The notes under the pieces are model-generated. The model was not told where the DNA came from, searched no databases, and worked only from the letters and a program-made list of their open reading frames with translations. 64,000 bases of DNA from contig NZ_NWVL01000015.1 of assembly GCF_002382885.1 (NCBI RefSeq), positions 54,445 through 118,444 on the forward strand, read 5' to 3'. Made by a program: the position numbers and the translations under genes. Shown in pieces: positions 51,564-59,997 of this stretch (position 1 is the first letter of the stretch; each line of letters opens with the position of its first letter). Source of the DNA: Streptomyces sp. WZ.A104 (GTDB lineage Bacteria > Actinomycetota > Actinomycetes > Streptomycetales > Streptomycetaceae).

Positions 51564-51649
51564 CCGGACTCCGCTCCCCTAGGGCCTGACACCGCCGGCC
51601 GCACCGGCCCGGCGATGCTACGGCGTCGCCGCCAGCTAGGATCCGGGCC

Positions 51650-52594
51650 ATGGCGCTGACCCAGGACCAGGTGGACCGGTTCAAGGCCTCCATGCCCCGT
51701 CTGGAGGCCATCGCCTACCGGCTGCTCGGCTCCGCGAGCGACGCCGAGGACGCCGTGCAGGACACGTTCCTGCGCTGGCAGGCCGCCGACGTCGACCGCA
51801 TCGAGGTCCCCGAGGCCTGGCTGACGAAGGTCCTCACCAACCTCTGCCTCAACCAGCTCACCTCGGCGCGCGCCCGGCGCGAGACGTACGTGGGCCAGTG
51901 GCTGCCCGAGCCGCTGCTCGCCGGGGACCCGATGCTCGGCCCCGCCGACACCGTCGAGCAGCGCGAATCCGTCTCATACGCGGTCCTCACCCTCATGGAG
52001 CGGCTGTCGCCCAATGAACGGGTGGTGTACGTACTGCGGGAGGCCTTCGCCTACCCGCACCGCAAGATCGCGGAGATCCTCGACATCACCGAGTCCGCGT
52101 GCCAGCAGATCTCCCACCGCGCCAGGAAGCACGTCGCGGAGGGCCGGACCCGCACCGAGATCGACGAGGCCGCCGCCCGGCGGATCGCCGAGGAGTTCCT
52201 CACGGCCGCCACCAGCGGCCGGACCGAACCGCTCGTCGAACTGCTCGCCGCGGACGTGGTCGCGATCGGCGACGGTGGCGGGAAGGTACCGGCCCGCGCC
52301 AAGCCGTTCGAGGGCGCGCGCGCGGTCGCGACGTTCATGCGGAGCCTGTTCCACCCCAACCAGGCCCTGCGCAATCTCCTCGGCGGCTCCGCGGAGGTCC
52401 ACCTCTCGACCGCCAACGGCGCACCGGCCGTCGTGGTGGTGGTCGGGGAGCGGATCATCGGCGTGCTGCTCCTGGAGATGACCGCCGACGGCATCACCGC
52501 CATCCGCAGCCAGGTCAACCCCGACAAGCTGGAACGCGCGAACGTGCGGTGGGCGGCCGCCGACCACGGAGAGACCCTGCTCCACACCCTCTGA
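51650..52594 (+). CDS. ECF41-type sigma factor with SnoaL-like C-terminal domain
   Basis: A 314-residue protein. Sigma regions 2 (AIAYRLLGSASDAEDAVQDT) and 4 (YPHRKIAEILDITESACQQI) fill the first 165 residues. A SnoaL-like domain follows, carrying the ECF41 hallmarks DGGGKVPA and NPDKL. In ECF41 proteins this C-terminal domain replaces an anti-sigma factor and tunes activity. The next gene, an FAD/NAD oxidoreductase, is the usual ECF41 partner type and likely its sole target. Confidence 0.9.
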   Translation: MALTQDQVDRFKASMPRLEAIAYRLLGSASDAEDAVQDTFLRWQAADVDRIEVPEAWLTKVLTNLCLNQLTSARARRETYVGQWLPEPLLAGDPMLGPADTVEQRESVSYAVLTLMERLSPNERVVYVLREAFAYPHRKIAEILDITESACQQISHRARKHVAEGRTRTEIDEAAARRIAEEFLTAATSGRTEPLVELLAADVVAIGDGGGKVPARAKPFEGARAVATFMRSLFHPNQALRNLLGGSAEVHLSTANGAPAVVVVVGERIIGVLLLEMTADGITAIRSQVNPDKLERANVRWAAADHGETLLHTL

Positions 52595-52626
52595 CACCGA
52601 ATGTGACACGCGTCACTCCACCCTCC

Positions 52627-52653
52627 TGTCAGGAAACAGCGGGCTGCCCGGTT
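52627..52653 (+). promoter_or_regulatory. Candidate ECF41 promoter of the oxidoreductase
   Basis: TGTCAGG (52627-52633) and CGGTT (52649-52653) are separated by 15 bases, close to the ECF41 consensus TGTCACA-N15/16-CGTC. Confidence 0.5.
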
Positions 52654-52688
52654 CAAGGGGCGAAACCGCGTGAGACAGGAGCCAGGAC

Positions 52689-53903
52689 ATGCACCAGAAC
52701 CAGCGTCGGCACCGCGTCATCGTCATCGGAGCCGGTTACACCGGAGCGAGCGCCGCCGGGCGCCTCGCCAGGCGGCTGCACCGCGAGGACGTCTCCATCA
52801 CCCTCGTCAACGACGGGCCCGACTTCGCCGAGCGCGTCCGGATGCACCAACTGGCGGTCGGCCAGGACCTCAAGGCCCGGCCCTTCAGCAAGATGTTCGC
52901 CGGTACGGGAGTCGCCCTGCGGCTCGCGAGGGTCACCGGAGTCGACGTCGACCGCAGGACGGTGTCCGTCACCGACACGAACGACCCCGGGAAGCGGGAG
53001 GACCTGGAGTACGACACCCTCGTCTACGCCCTCGGCAGCGGCTGGAACACCCACGGCGTCCCCGGCACCGCCGAGCACGCCCACGACATCGCCGGCCGCC
53101 CCGGAGCCCTGCGCCTGCGCGCCCGCCTGGCCGCCCTGGCCCCCGGAGAGGCGGTGGTCGTCGTCGGCGGCGGCCTCACGGGCGTGGAGGCGGCGACGGA
53201 GATCGCCGAGGCCCGCCCGGACCTCGACGTCGCCCTCGCCGCCCGCGGCGGACTGGGCGACTGGCTCTCCCCCAAGGGCGCCCGCCACCTGCGAAAGGTC
53301 TTCGACGGCCTCGGCATCACCGTGCACGAGAACACCCCGGTCACGGAGGTCACCGCCACCCACGTCACGACCACCGACCAGGACATCCCGGCCGCGGTCA
53401 CCGTCTGGACCGCGGGCTTCGCGGTCCACCCCGTCGCGAAGGCCACCGCTCTGGAGACGTCCGGCACCGGCCAGATCCTCGTCGACGCCACGATGCGCTC
53501 GGTCTCGCACCCGGACGTGTACGCCATCGGCGACGCGGCCCTGGCAGCGGGCCCCGGCGACAAGCCCCTGCGCATGTCCTGCGCCAGCGGCGTCCCCACC
53601 GCCTGGCAGGCCGCCGACGCCATCGCGGCCCGCCTGACCGGCACCAAGATCCCGAGCATCCCGCTCCGCTACTTCAACCAGTGCATCTCCCTGGGCCGCA
53701 GGGAAGGCCTGATCCAGTACGTCACCGCCGACGACCGGTCCGTCAGCGCGGCCCTGACCGGCCGCCCGGCCGCCCTCTACAAGGAACTGGTCTGCAAGGG
53801 CGCGGCCTGGGGCGTGGCGAACCCCACCTTCGGCCTGCCGGCCCGACGCCGCCGGGTCGTGCAGGAGCCGGCGGGAGCGACGGCGGCCGCTACAGCCGCT
53901 TGA
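52689..53903 (+). CDS. FAD/NAD(P)H oxidoreductase (NDH-2-like)
   Basis: The 404-residue protein has an N-terminal FAD Rossmann motif (RVIVIGAGYTGASAAGRLAR), a second NAD(P) motif (AVVVVGGGLTGVEAATEIAE) and the FAD-contact motif HPDVYAIGDAAL. It belongs to the pyridine nucleotide-disulfide oxidoreductase/NDH-2 group but shows no redox-active CxxxxC. It would move electrons from NAD(P)H to a quinone or other acceptor. It is the probable sole target of the adjacent ECF41 sigma factor. Confidence 0.88.
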   Translation: MHQNQRRHRVIVIGAGYTGASAAGRLARRLHREDVSITLVNDGPDFAERVRMHQLAVGQDLKARPFSKMFAGTGVALRLARVTGVDVDRRTVSVTDTNDPGKREDLEYDTLVYALGSGWNTHGVPGTAEHAHDIAGRPGALRLRARLAALAPGEAVVVVGGGLTGVEAATEIAEARPDLDVALAARGGLGDWLSPKGARHLRKVFDGLGITVHENTPVTEVTATHVTTTDQDIPAAVTVWTAGFAVHPVAKATALETSGTGQILVDATMRSVSHPDVYAIGDAALAAGPGDKPLRMSCASGVPTAWQAADAIAARLTGTKIPSIPLRYFNQCISLGRREGLIQYVTADDRSVSAALTGRPAALYKELVCKGAAWGVANPTFGLPARRRRVVQEPAGATAAATAA

Positions 53904-54441
53904 GGTTCCGGTCGAGGATCGCCCTGAGGCGCTCCACATCCTCAGGGCCCTCGGCGCCCCGCTTGGGCAACACCGCGACCCCGGCCGAGCGCTCACCACC
54001 GAACAGGACGAAGAGCCGTGAGGTCTCCAGGTAGCCCCGGTACACCGACCACTCGCAGGTGAACGACATCCGCTCGCCGGTACTGACCGCGCCGCCCTCG
54101 TCGGCGACCATGCGGCACCGCCCGAACGGCTCCACGACACTGAACATCCGCCGCGCCTCGGCGCGCAGCGCCATCACGACACCCACGGACGCGAAGATCA
54201 GGGAGAGCACCACCGTGACGCCCCATACGGCAGGCGCGGTGTCGAAGAACAGCGCGAGGACGCACGCGGTGGCGGGAACCGCCAGCAACCCCATCAACAC
54301 CTGGGAACGCCCCGCCCATGTCCTGCGCGCACGCGCCCGAAGCGCCTCCTCGAAGTCCGCGGCCGTCGGCCGGTAGACGAACTCGACAGCCGTCCCGCGT
54401 CCCGTGGCGCTCTCGGACAGATCCCCACCCATGGTGTCCAT
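53890..54441 (-). CDS. YcxB-like membrane protein
   Basis: At 183 residues it has two adjacent transmembrane helices (QVLMGLLAVPATACVLALFF and VWGVTVVLSLIFASVGVVMA). A beta-rich C-terminal part (FTCEWSVYRGYLETSRLFVLF, VAVLPKRGAEGPEDVERLRA) follows, the usual YcxB-family layout. Function unknown. It converges on the oxidoreductase gene with a 14-base overlap and marks the left border of the probable integrated element. Confidence 0.78.
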   Translation of the reverse strand: MDTMGGDLSESATGRGTAVEFVYRPTAADFEEALRARARRTWAGRSQVLMGLLAVPATACVLALFFDTAPAVWGVTVVLSLIFASVGVVMALRAEARRMFSVVEPFGRCRMVADEGGAVSTGERMSFTCEWSVYRGYLETSRLFVLFGGERSAGVAVLPKRGAEGPEDVERLRAILDRNLKRL

Positions 54442-54602
54442 AGGCAGAAACCCTAGCCAGAGGCACCCAGCGGGCGAAGATGTGGTTCCTGGTCACACAG
54501 TGCTCAGGTCTCATGAATCCATCACACCGCCGACGGCTCGGGTCCGGTGTGGTGATCCGCACGAAGGCGCCCTGCTCTGCGTCTCGCCGTCCGTTGAAGA
54601 AG

Positions 54603-55343
54603 TCAGGTGTACCTGGCGACCGTGTACGCGGTCGGCCCCGTGAGGCCGGCGCTGGAACCGTCGGTCATGTCCAGGATCTCGAAGCCGACGCATCCCGCGT
54701 ACTGTTCGAGCTCGCGCGGGAAGAGGACGCGTCTGCGGATCTCGTCCTGGGCCTCGTCCCCTGAGGGGAGCGCCCAGTGCCGGTGCACGGTGTTGATCTG
54801 CGTCCGCAGGTCCCACTCGTGGCGGATCGTGACAGTCGCCGGGCCTCTCGGAGTGTCGACCGTGACAGTCATCGGATCGGCTCCCGTGATGGGGGCGACG
54901 GGGGAACAGAGGATCAGCAGGCTGCCCCGTTGGGCATGGGCCGCGAAGGTAGCGAAGACCTGGGTGATCTCGTTGTTGTCGTGGACGTAGGCAAGGCTGT
55001 TGCCCATGCAGGCCACCACGTCCATGCGCCGCCGCAGTCGGGTGGTGCGCATGTCTCCGATGCGGATGTCCAGCTCCGGCCGGACCTGGCGGGCGTAGTC
55101 GACCATGCCGGGCTGGAGGTCCAGGCCGGTGCACTCGTAGCGCTTGGACAGGATCTCCAGGTCCCTGCCGGTGCCGCATCCGAAGTCGACCAGCGTCCGG
55201 GCGTCCGGCCGGTGCGTCTCGATCAGGGTCTGACACATCCCTGCGCCGGTGCTGTCGGACTGGATCACGTCGTACAGGGCCGGGTCCCGGTAGAGGAGGT
55301 TCGTCGCGTCCACTGGTTCCGCTTCCGTGTGGTGGCTGGTCAC
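54603..55343 (-). CDS. Class I SAM-dependent methyltransferase
   Basis: This 246-residue protein has motif I LVDFGCGTGRDLEIL, acidic post-I residue CTGLDLQPGMVDYAR and VVACMGNSLAYVHDNNE. It is similar to small-molecule or peptide methyltransferases of the Methyltransf_25 group. ATG 55343 overlaps the asparagine-synthetase-like gene stop (ATGA). In the RiPP-like operon it could methylate the modified peptide, for example an acid side chain or the C-terminus; this is inference. Confidence 0.87.
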   Translation of the reverse strand: MTSHHTEAEPVDATNLLYRDPALYDVIQSDSTGAGMCQTLIETHRPDARTLVDFGCGTGRDLEILSKRYECTGLDLQPGMVDYARQVRPELDIRIGDMRTTRLRRRMDVVACMGNSLAYVHDNNEITQVFATFAAHAQRGSLLILCSPVAPITGADPMTVTVDTPRGPATVTIRHEWDLRTQINTVHRHWALPSGDEAQDEIRRRVLFPRELEQYAGCVGFEILDMTDGSSAGLTGPTAYTVARYT

Positions 55344-56812
55344 ATGAGGCTTCGCAGTCCGACCTCAAGGGCGAGGACATCGCACAACAGATCAGGGACG
55401 GTCAAAGCGGCATCGGCGTCCTTGCGGGCCTGAGCGAGTGCCTTGCCGTCAACGTAGCCGAGATCGACCAGGACGGACTCCTTCAGCATGTCGTCCAGCA
55501 CGGGCAAGCCGTAGGAACGCAGCCCCTTCTCCAGGACGGCCAGGAAGTTCTCCGGTTCGGTCGGCGACGCCACCGACTCCGGCAGCCCCGCTCGCCTGAT
55601 CCGCTCCCGGAACAGCGCCTTGCCTCGCTTGCACTCGTGCGGAAGCTGCTCCATGAACCGGACGATCCGTGGGTGTACCAGCGGGCTCACCGGCCAGACG
55701 CCGGCGCGCAGGAAACCGGGATTGTGCTTCCCGAACGCCATCAGGGTCGGCACGGGCAGGACGGGGATGGGCGCCAGGTGCTCGTTCACCTCGGCCAAGG
55801 CGCGGACCGCCTTCGGACCCAGCCACGGAACGGGCTCCGGGGTCGGCAGTTCCACATCTCTCCTGGAGTGGTGGGCGTTGACCTCGTCCCCTCCGCTGCC
55901 GGTGAACATGACCTCGCACCGTCGGGCGGCTGCCTGGGCTCGTACGACGTCGAAGGCTTCCTGGTAGAACGCCCCCGCTGGATCGTGCGGTCGGCGCAGA
56001 GCGCGCACGCCGCCGGGGCAGAACGGCGGGTGCTGCATGGCGGGAATGGCCGTGTCCCGGAAGCCGCAGTGATCCGCGTACGCCTGGCTGCGCTCGCCCT
56101 GCTGTCTGTCGGTGCTTCCTCCGACCAGCAGGCCGAAGCTGTGCACCTGCGCAAAGCGCGCTGCCTTCACGGCCAGGGCGACGTTCCCGGAGTCCGCGCC
56201 GCCCGAGATTTCGACGCCCACACGCCCCGTGGCGCTCGGCGCTTCGCGGATCACTTCGGTCAGCAACTCGTCGAGCATGGCGAGTGGATCAACACCGGGC
56301 CGCAGCGTGCGCGGCTCCAGAACGTGTTCGGCAGGTTCCGGATAGTGGATGCCGAGTCCGGCGGCGGTGAAGGTGGCCGACGCCCGCTCGGTCAGGCGGT
56401 AGACACCCTCGAACAACGTCTCGGACGTGTAGCGATGTCGCCTGGTCAGCGTCCGGGCCACGACACGCGACGCCAGGCGGTCAGCCGACAGATGCGGCCC
56501 CAGCGCCGCCACATCCCATGACGCGTGCAGCTCGCCGGCCTTCTCCATCAGGTACAGCGGGGCCGTGCCGAAGACGCCTGCCGTGAGACGGGCTTCCCCG
56601 GCCGTCATGACGACCTCGACGAAATCGGCCTCGCCCCGCTTGCACTCCTTCACCCTCACCCGCACACATGGCGTCTGGTCGTCGCGGACCTCCATGACCA
56701 GCGTGGACACGTTCGCGGGCTCGATCCAGCTTTCGCCGTTGACCCAGCGGCCTCCTTCCGGCCTCCATCGGGGCTCCTGGAGATCGGCCAGGCGCAGATG
56801 CATCGACAGCAT
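55340..56812 (-). CDS. Asparagine-synthetase-like amide-forming enzyme without glutaminase Cys
   Basis: About 490 residues from ATG 56812 (RBS aaaggga). The C-terminal synthetase domain has the pyrophosphate loop GVEISGGADSGNVAL, MFTGSGGDEVNAHHSRR and KRGKALFRERIRRAGLPE. The N-terminal half is glutaminase-like in outline (FGTAPLYLMEKAGELHASWD) but the protein starts MLSMHLRLADL. The Cys2 nucleophile is therefore missing and it cannot take ammonia from glutamine. The same loss is seen in lasso-peptide cyclases and beta-lactam synthetase, which join an internal amine to an adenylated acid. Encoded 73 bases after the 39-residue peptide gene, it is probably that peptide's modifying enzyme. Confidence 0.85.
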   Translation of the reverse strand: MLSMHLRLADLQEPRWRPEGGRWVNGESWIEPANVSTLVMEVRDDQTPCVRVRVKECKRGEADFVEVVMTAGEARLTAGVFGTAPLYLMEKAGELHASWDVAALGPHLSADRLASRVVARTLTRRHRYTSETLFEGVYRLTERASATFTAAGLGIHYPEPAEHVLEPRTLRPGVDPLAMLDELLTEVIREAPSATGRVGVEISGGADSGNVALAVKAARFAQVHSFGLLVGGSTDRQQGERSQAYADHCGFRDTAIPAMQHPPFCPGGVRALRRPHDPAGAFYQEAFDVVRAQAAARRCEVMFTGSGGDEVNAHHSRRDVELPTPEPVPWLGPKAVRALAEVNEHLAPIPVLPVPTLMAFGKHNPGFLRAGVWPVSPLVHPRIVRFMEQLPHECKRGKALFRERIRRAGLPESVASPTEPENFLAVLEKGLRSYGLPVLDDMLKESVLVDLGYVDGKALAQARKDADAALTVPDLLCDVLALEVGLRSLM

Positions 56813-56885
56813 GTCGTCCCTTTCCGAAGTCGTGCGGCGGGGCGGGGCCGCGAACGGCCCCGCCCCGCCTGGCGTCAGCCCTGGA

Positions 56886-57005
56886 TCACTTGGAGCAGTG
56901 GTCGCCGTTGTTGTCGCCACCGCCGGGCATCTTGTCGAGCAGCGTGGCCTCGACGGCCGGGACGCCGGTGATCAGGTCGCCGGTGAACAGTTCGTCCACG
57001 TTCAT
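56886..57005 (-). CDS. 39-residue candidate RiPP precursor peptide
   Basis: The gene has a strong RBS (gagg-ag, 7 bases before ATG 57005). The peptide starts MNVDELFTGDLITGVPAVEA and continues TLLDKMPGGGDNNGDHCSK. The first 25 residues look like a RiPP leader: acidic, amphipathic, with L/V spacing. The last 13 are a hydrophilic core rich in Gly, Asn, Asp with His, Cys and a terminal Lys. There is no signal peptide. It is followed by the amide-forming enzyme and methyltransferase and preceded by two small genes on the same strand. An amide link between Asp and Lys or an N-terminal amine of the core is plausible, but unproven. A lasso leader peptidase or RRE gene is not present. Confidence 0.75.
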   Translation of the reverse strand: MNVDELFTGDLITGVPAVEATLLDKMPGGGDNNGDHCSK

Positions 57006-57060
57006 CGCGTTCTCCTCTTACGGTTGAAACGGACCCCGCGGCTGATGCCGCGGAGTTGAT

Positions 57061-57128
57061 CCCGTCCGGCTGCCGGTCCCTTACGAAGAAGGCGGCCGGA
57101 CGGGTGCCCACCGCTTCCGGCGGTGGGC
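57061..57128 (-). promoter_or_regulatory. Two stacked hairpins in the precursor leader region
   Basis: gcccaccgc (57106-57114) pairs with gcggtgggc (57120-57128), and cccgtccggc (57061-57070) pairs with gccggacggg (57095-57104). Both stems are perfect. They lie between the 35-residue gene and the precursor gene, 56 bases before its start, and could end upstream transcription or control or stabilise the precursor message. Confidence 0.6.
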
Positions 57129-57169
57129 CTTCCCTCGCCACACGTGGGGTTGGATGTGGCAGGGGGAAG

Positions 57170-57277
57170 TCAGATGGAGGCGGCGGCCACGCCCAGGACG
57201 AAGCCGCTCGATGCAGAGATGGTGATGATCAGCAGCAGTCCGGCGTAACGGCCGACGACTGCGGCTGACCGCCTCAC
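57170..57277 (-). CDS. 35-residue single-helix membrane peptide
   Basis: From GTG 57277, which overlaps the upstream stop as GTGA, the product is a basic start (VRRSAAVVGRY), one hydrophobic helix (AGLLLIITISASSGFVLGVA) and a short end. Translational coupling to the 75-residue gene supports that it is real. It may be a membrane anchor, an immunity peptide or a small export helper for the RiPP-like product; unknown. Confidence 0.55.
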   Translation of the reverse strand: MRRSAAVVGRYAGLLLIITISASSGFVLGVAAASI

Positions 57278-57501
57278 AGCCGCTCGCCGCGGCTGCGCTC
57301 GTTCGCCTCGCGCACGGCGGCGCTCAGCTCGGCCGCAGCGTCCTGAGGCTCGGGACAGCTGTGCTGCAGGCACTCACACGGCGGGAACAGGTTCGAGCCC
57401 GGCGGCGGGTCCGCGCCCTCGTAGGTGTCGATTCTCAGCACCCCGCCCACGCCCCGCTGTTCAGTCAACTGGGCCAGTCGGGCCCGCGTTTCGCTTTTCA
57501 T
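57274..57501 (-). CDS. 75-residue Cys-containing protein, first gene of the RiPP-like operon
   Basis: From ATG 57501 (RBS gaggg 8 bases upstream) the protein has a basic helix (MKSETRARLAQLTEQRG), a Pro-rich centre with three cysteines (LFPPCECLQHSCPEPQD) and an Ala/Glu/Arg-rich helical end. The CEC...SC cluster might bind a metal. I do not recognise the family. It opens the operon that contains the candidate precursor and is divergent from the Xre/TPR regulator. Confidence 0.6.
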   Translation of the reverse strand: MKSETRARLAQLTEQRGVGGVLRIDTYEGADPPPGSNLFPPCECLQHSCPEPQDAAAELSAAVREANERSRGERL

Positions 57502-57650
57502 CCCTCAGTCCCTCAGACAATGGCTTCGGCGAGGTCTCACCGTTCCCTGCTGCCTCTACGCAACCGCGTGACCACGCACAGCGGTACCGTTGCAGCAGCG
57601 CCGGGACTTGAGAACCTTGAAAGTTCGCAAGGGCACGGGGAGTTGAGTAC

Positions 57651-58991
57651 ATGGCCGAGCGTGAACCGAACGGGGCGCTCGGGCGCCTGCTCACCGAGAG
57701 CCGCTGGACTTACCGCCAGTTCGCTCGGGCGGTGAACCGTGTGGGCACCGAGATGGGTACGCCCCTGCGATACGACGAGTCGGCAGTGAGCCATTGGCTG
57801 GGCGGCACCATGCCTCGCGGGGCCGTGCGGGTGTGCGTCCTGGAAGCCCTCTCCCGGCGTCTGGGGCGGCCCGTAACGCACGCTGAGGCCGGTCTGCCCG
57901 TTTCCCGCGATCACTCCTCCACGACAGCCGCGGATACCGTGGAGGGGCTGATCGACCTCGGGAGGCAGGACATGGACCCATCGCGCCGCAGTGTCCTGGG
58001 GGCCGGCCTGTTCTCCGTCGCCCTCACGATTCCCGGGTGGCCGGATGTCATCGGCCGTGCCGAAGCGGTCCAGTCCGGCCGCGCCCGCCGGATCGGCATG
58101 AACGAAGTGGACATGGTCATCGCCATGACCGAGCGCGTCTCGGAACTGGACGACCAGTTCGGCGGTCGCCACGCACGCCCCATGGCCGCCTCGTTCATGG
58201 TGAACACCGTGGCGTCCTACCTGCGCGCCGACGCCCCCGACGACGTACGGAAGGCCATGCTGTCCGCGGCCTCGGAGCTGCTGTACCTGACCGGCTACAT
58301 GGCCGTGGACGAAGGGCTGCACGGCCTCGCGCAGCGCTACTACGTCAAGGCGCTGGAACTGGCGGGCGCCGCCGAGGACCACCTGACCTACTGCACGACT
58401 CTGCGCGGCATGAGTGTCCAGGCGATCGATCTTCGACACGGGGGAAAGGCCATGAAACTGGCAGACGCCGCATCAGCCGCCTCCCCGAAGGCCGGACCTC
58501 GCATGCTGGCGTTCCTCGTCGGCCAGCAAGCACACGCCGCCGCGCAGACCGGCGACCGGACTCGGGCACTGCGGCACATCCGCGAGGCCGAGACTGCTAT
58601 GGACCGCGCCGAATCACGCGGCAAGGCGTTCGGCTCGTACGACCCGGCGTCGCTCAACTACCACATCAGCCAGGTTCGTTACGAACTCGGCGATGTCTCC
58701 GGCGCCATCGAAGCCATGCAGCGGTCCGACAAGGTGCGCTACAGCGTCTATCGCCGCGCCCGCGTCCGACACCGCGCCATGCTGGCCGAACGGCAACTGG
58801 AGGTCGGCCACCTGGAAGCGGCCTGCGCCACCTGGCATCAGGCGCTCGACGACTACCCCATGGTGCAGTCAGGCCGAGCCGACGACCGGGTCGGAACCAT
58901 GTTCGGCCTTCTCCGGCCGCACCTGAAGAACACGACCGCGAGGGACCTCTACGACCGCGCACGAACGGTCGCCCCGCCATCTCTGGCCTGA
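57651..58991 (+). CDS. Xre-type regulator with TPR-like sensor domain
   Basis: A 446-residue protein with an N-terminal HTH region (GRLLTESRWTYRQFARAVNR, DESAVSHWLGGTMPRGAV). A long helical part follows with TPR-like pairs (LHGLAQRYYVKALELAGAAE, RTRALRHIREAETAMDRAES, GHLEAACATWHQALDDYP). Streptomyces has many such Xre/TPR proteins, some suspected to sense peptides or small effectors. It is divergent from the RiPP-like operon (149-base shared promoter gap), so it is the likely controller. Confidence 0.85.
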   Translation: MAEREPNGALGRLLTESRWTYRQFARAVNRVGTEMGTPLRYDESAVSHWLGGTMPRGAVRVCVLEALSRRLGRPVTHAEAGLPVSRDHSSTTAADTVEGLIDLGRQDMDPSRRSVLGAGLFSVALTIPGWPDVIGRAEAVQSGRARRIGMNEVDMVIAMTERVSELDDQFGGRHARPMAASFMVNTVASYLRADAPDDVRKAMLSAASELLYLTGYMAVDEGLHGLAQRYYVKALELAGAAEDHLTYCTTLRGMSVQAIDLRHGGKAMKLADAASAASPKAGPRMLAFLVGQQAHAAAQTGDRTRALRHIREAETAMDRAESRGKAFGSYDPASLNYHISQVRYELGDVSGAIEAMQRSDKVRYSVYRRARVRHRAMLAERQLEVGHLEAACATWHQALDDYPMVQSGRADDRVGTMFGLLRPHLKNTTARDLYDRARTVAPPSLA

Positions 58992-59363
58992 CTCCCGCCG
59001 TTGGCGACCTCAGCCGTAGAAAGTCAGCCACGACGGCGGGTGCGCCGACCGAGCACCCGCCACGTGTGTCTCCAGCAACCACCCACCGGCCCCAGCCACG
59101 CTTCCCCAATCCGTCGCGACCTCGGCCACATTGGAGCCTGAGCGCTGCCGTCGACCTCGCCTGACAGCCACGGGCAGGAATCCGGCGGCCCGGGTTTCGG
59201 TTGGACGAACGGCAATCCGCTCTGAACGGTGCGGACTTGGCATGCGTCCCGCTCCTGCTACCCGCACCTCGGTATGCGTCAGTGTGACGCGAACTTGCCT
59301 GATTCACGGTCCCGCCGCCCCCATCCCTGCAATGCTGAAGTCCGTTCGAGAGGGGCCGCAGCA
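58992..59363. other. 372-base intergenic region
   Basis: No supported gene or strong hairpin is seen. It must hold the promoter of the Nudix gene and the end of the regulator transcript. Small reading frames here lack RBS and codon bias. Confidence 0.5.
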
Positions 59364-59897
59364 ATGCAGTGGAAGATCCACGGGGAACGTCCGATCTACG
59401 AGAACAGCTGGGTGAACCTGTGGCTCACCGACGTCGAGACGCCGGACGGGAACCGCTGGGAGCACCACGTCGTCAAGCTCCGGCACCTGGCCGTGGCCGC
59501 CGTGGTCAACGAGCGGCGCGAGGTCCTGATGATGTGGCGCCACCGCTTCATCACAGACGCCTGGGCGTGGGAGCTGCCCATGGGGCTGGTCGAGGAGGGC
59601 GAGACGCCAGCCGATGCGGCTGCCCGTGAGGTGCTGGAGGAAACCGGCTGGCGTCCCTGCCCGGTCAAGCCTCTGATCTACGCTGAGCCAGCCAACGGCA
59701 TCACCGACTCGCAGCACCACATCTTCCGTGCCGACGGGGCGACGTACGAGGGCCCGCCGACCGAGAAGAACGAGTCGGACCGGGTCGAGTGGATCCCGCT
59801 GGCAGACGTGCGGGGCATGATCGACCGGCGCGAGATCGTCAGCAGTGGCTCTCTCGTCGGGCTGCTCTATGTCCTCATGGACGAGGCGATCCGCTGA
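59364..59897 (+). CDS. Nudix hydrolase (ADP-ribose pyrophosphatase-like)
   Basis: A 177-residue protein with a perfect Nudix box GLVEEGETPADAAAREVLEE followed by TGW. The N-terminal strand ERPIYENSWVNLWLTDVETP and later EKNESDRVEWIPLADV are typical of ADP-ribose/NADH-type pyrophosphatases. It hydrolyses a nucleoside diphosphate linked to another group, with Mg2+. It stands alone between the regulator and the integrase remnant and is probably cargo of the integrated element. Confidence 0.9.
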   Translation: MQWKIHGERPIYENSWVNLWLTDVETPDGNRWEHHVVKLRHLAVAAVVNERREVLMMWRHRFITDAWAWELPMGLVEEGETPADAAAREVLEETGWRPCPVKPLIYAEPANGITDSQHHIFRADGATYEGPPTEKNESDRVEWIPLADVRGMIDRREIVSSGSLVGLLYVLMDEAIR

Positions 59898-59997
59898 CCT
59901 GGCGCGGGAGCCCTTCCCGGAGCCGGGACTCGAATGCCACCGCGGCCGGTTCCCGGGGGACGAACAGCGCCGCCGCCACCGCAGTCCCCGCACACAG

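Noticed and set aside
54603..57005. Lasso peptide cluster
   Set aside because: Only the cyclase-like enzyme fits. There is no B1/RRE or transglutaminase-like B2 peptidase, and no Thr at the usual leader position before a Gly-start core.
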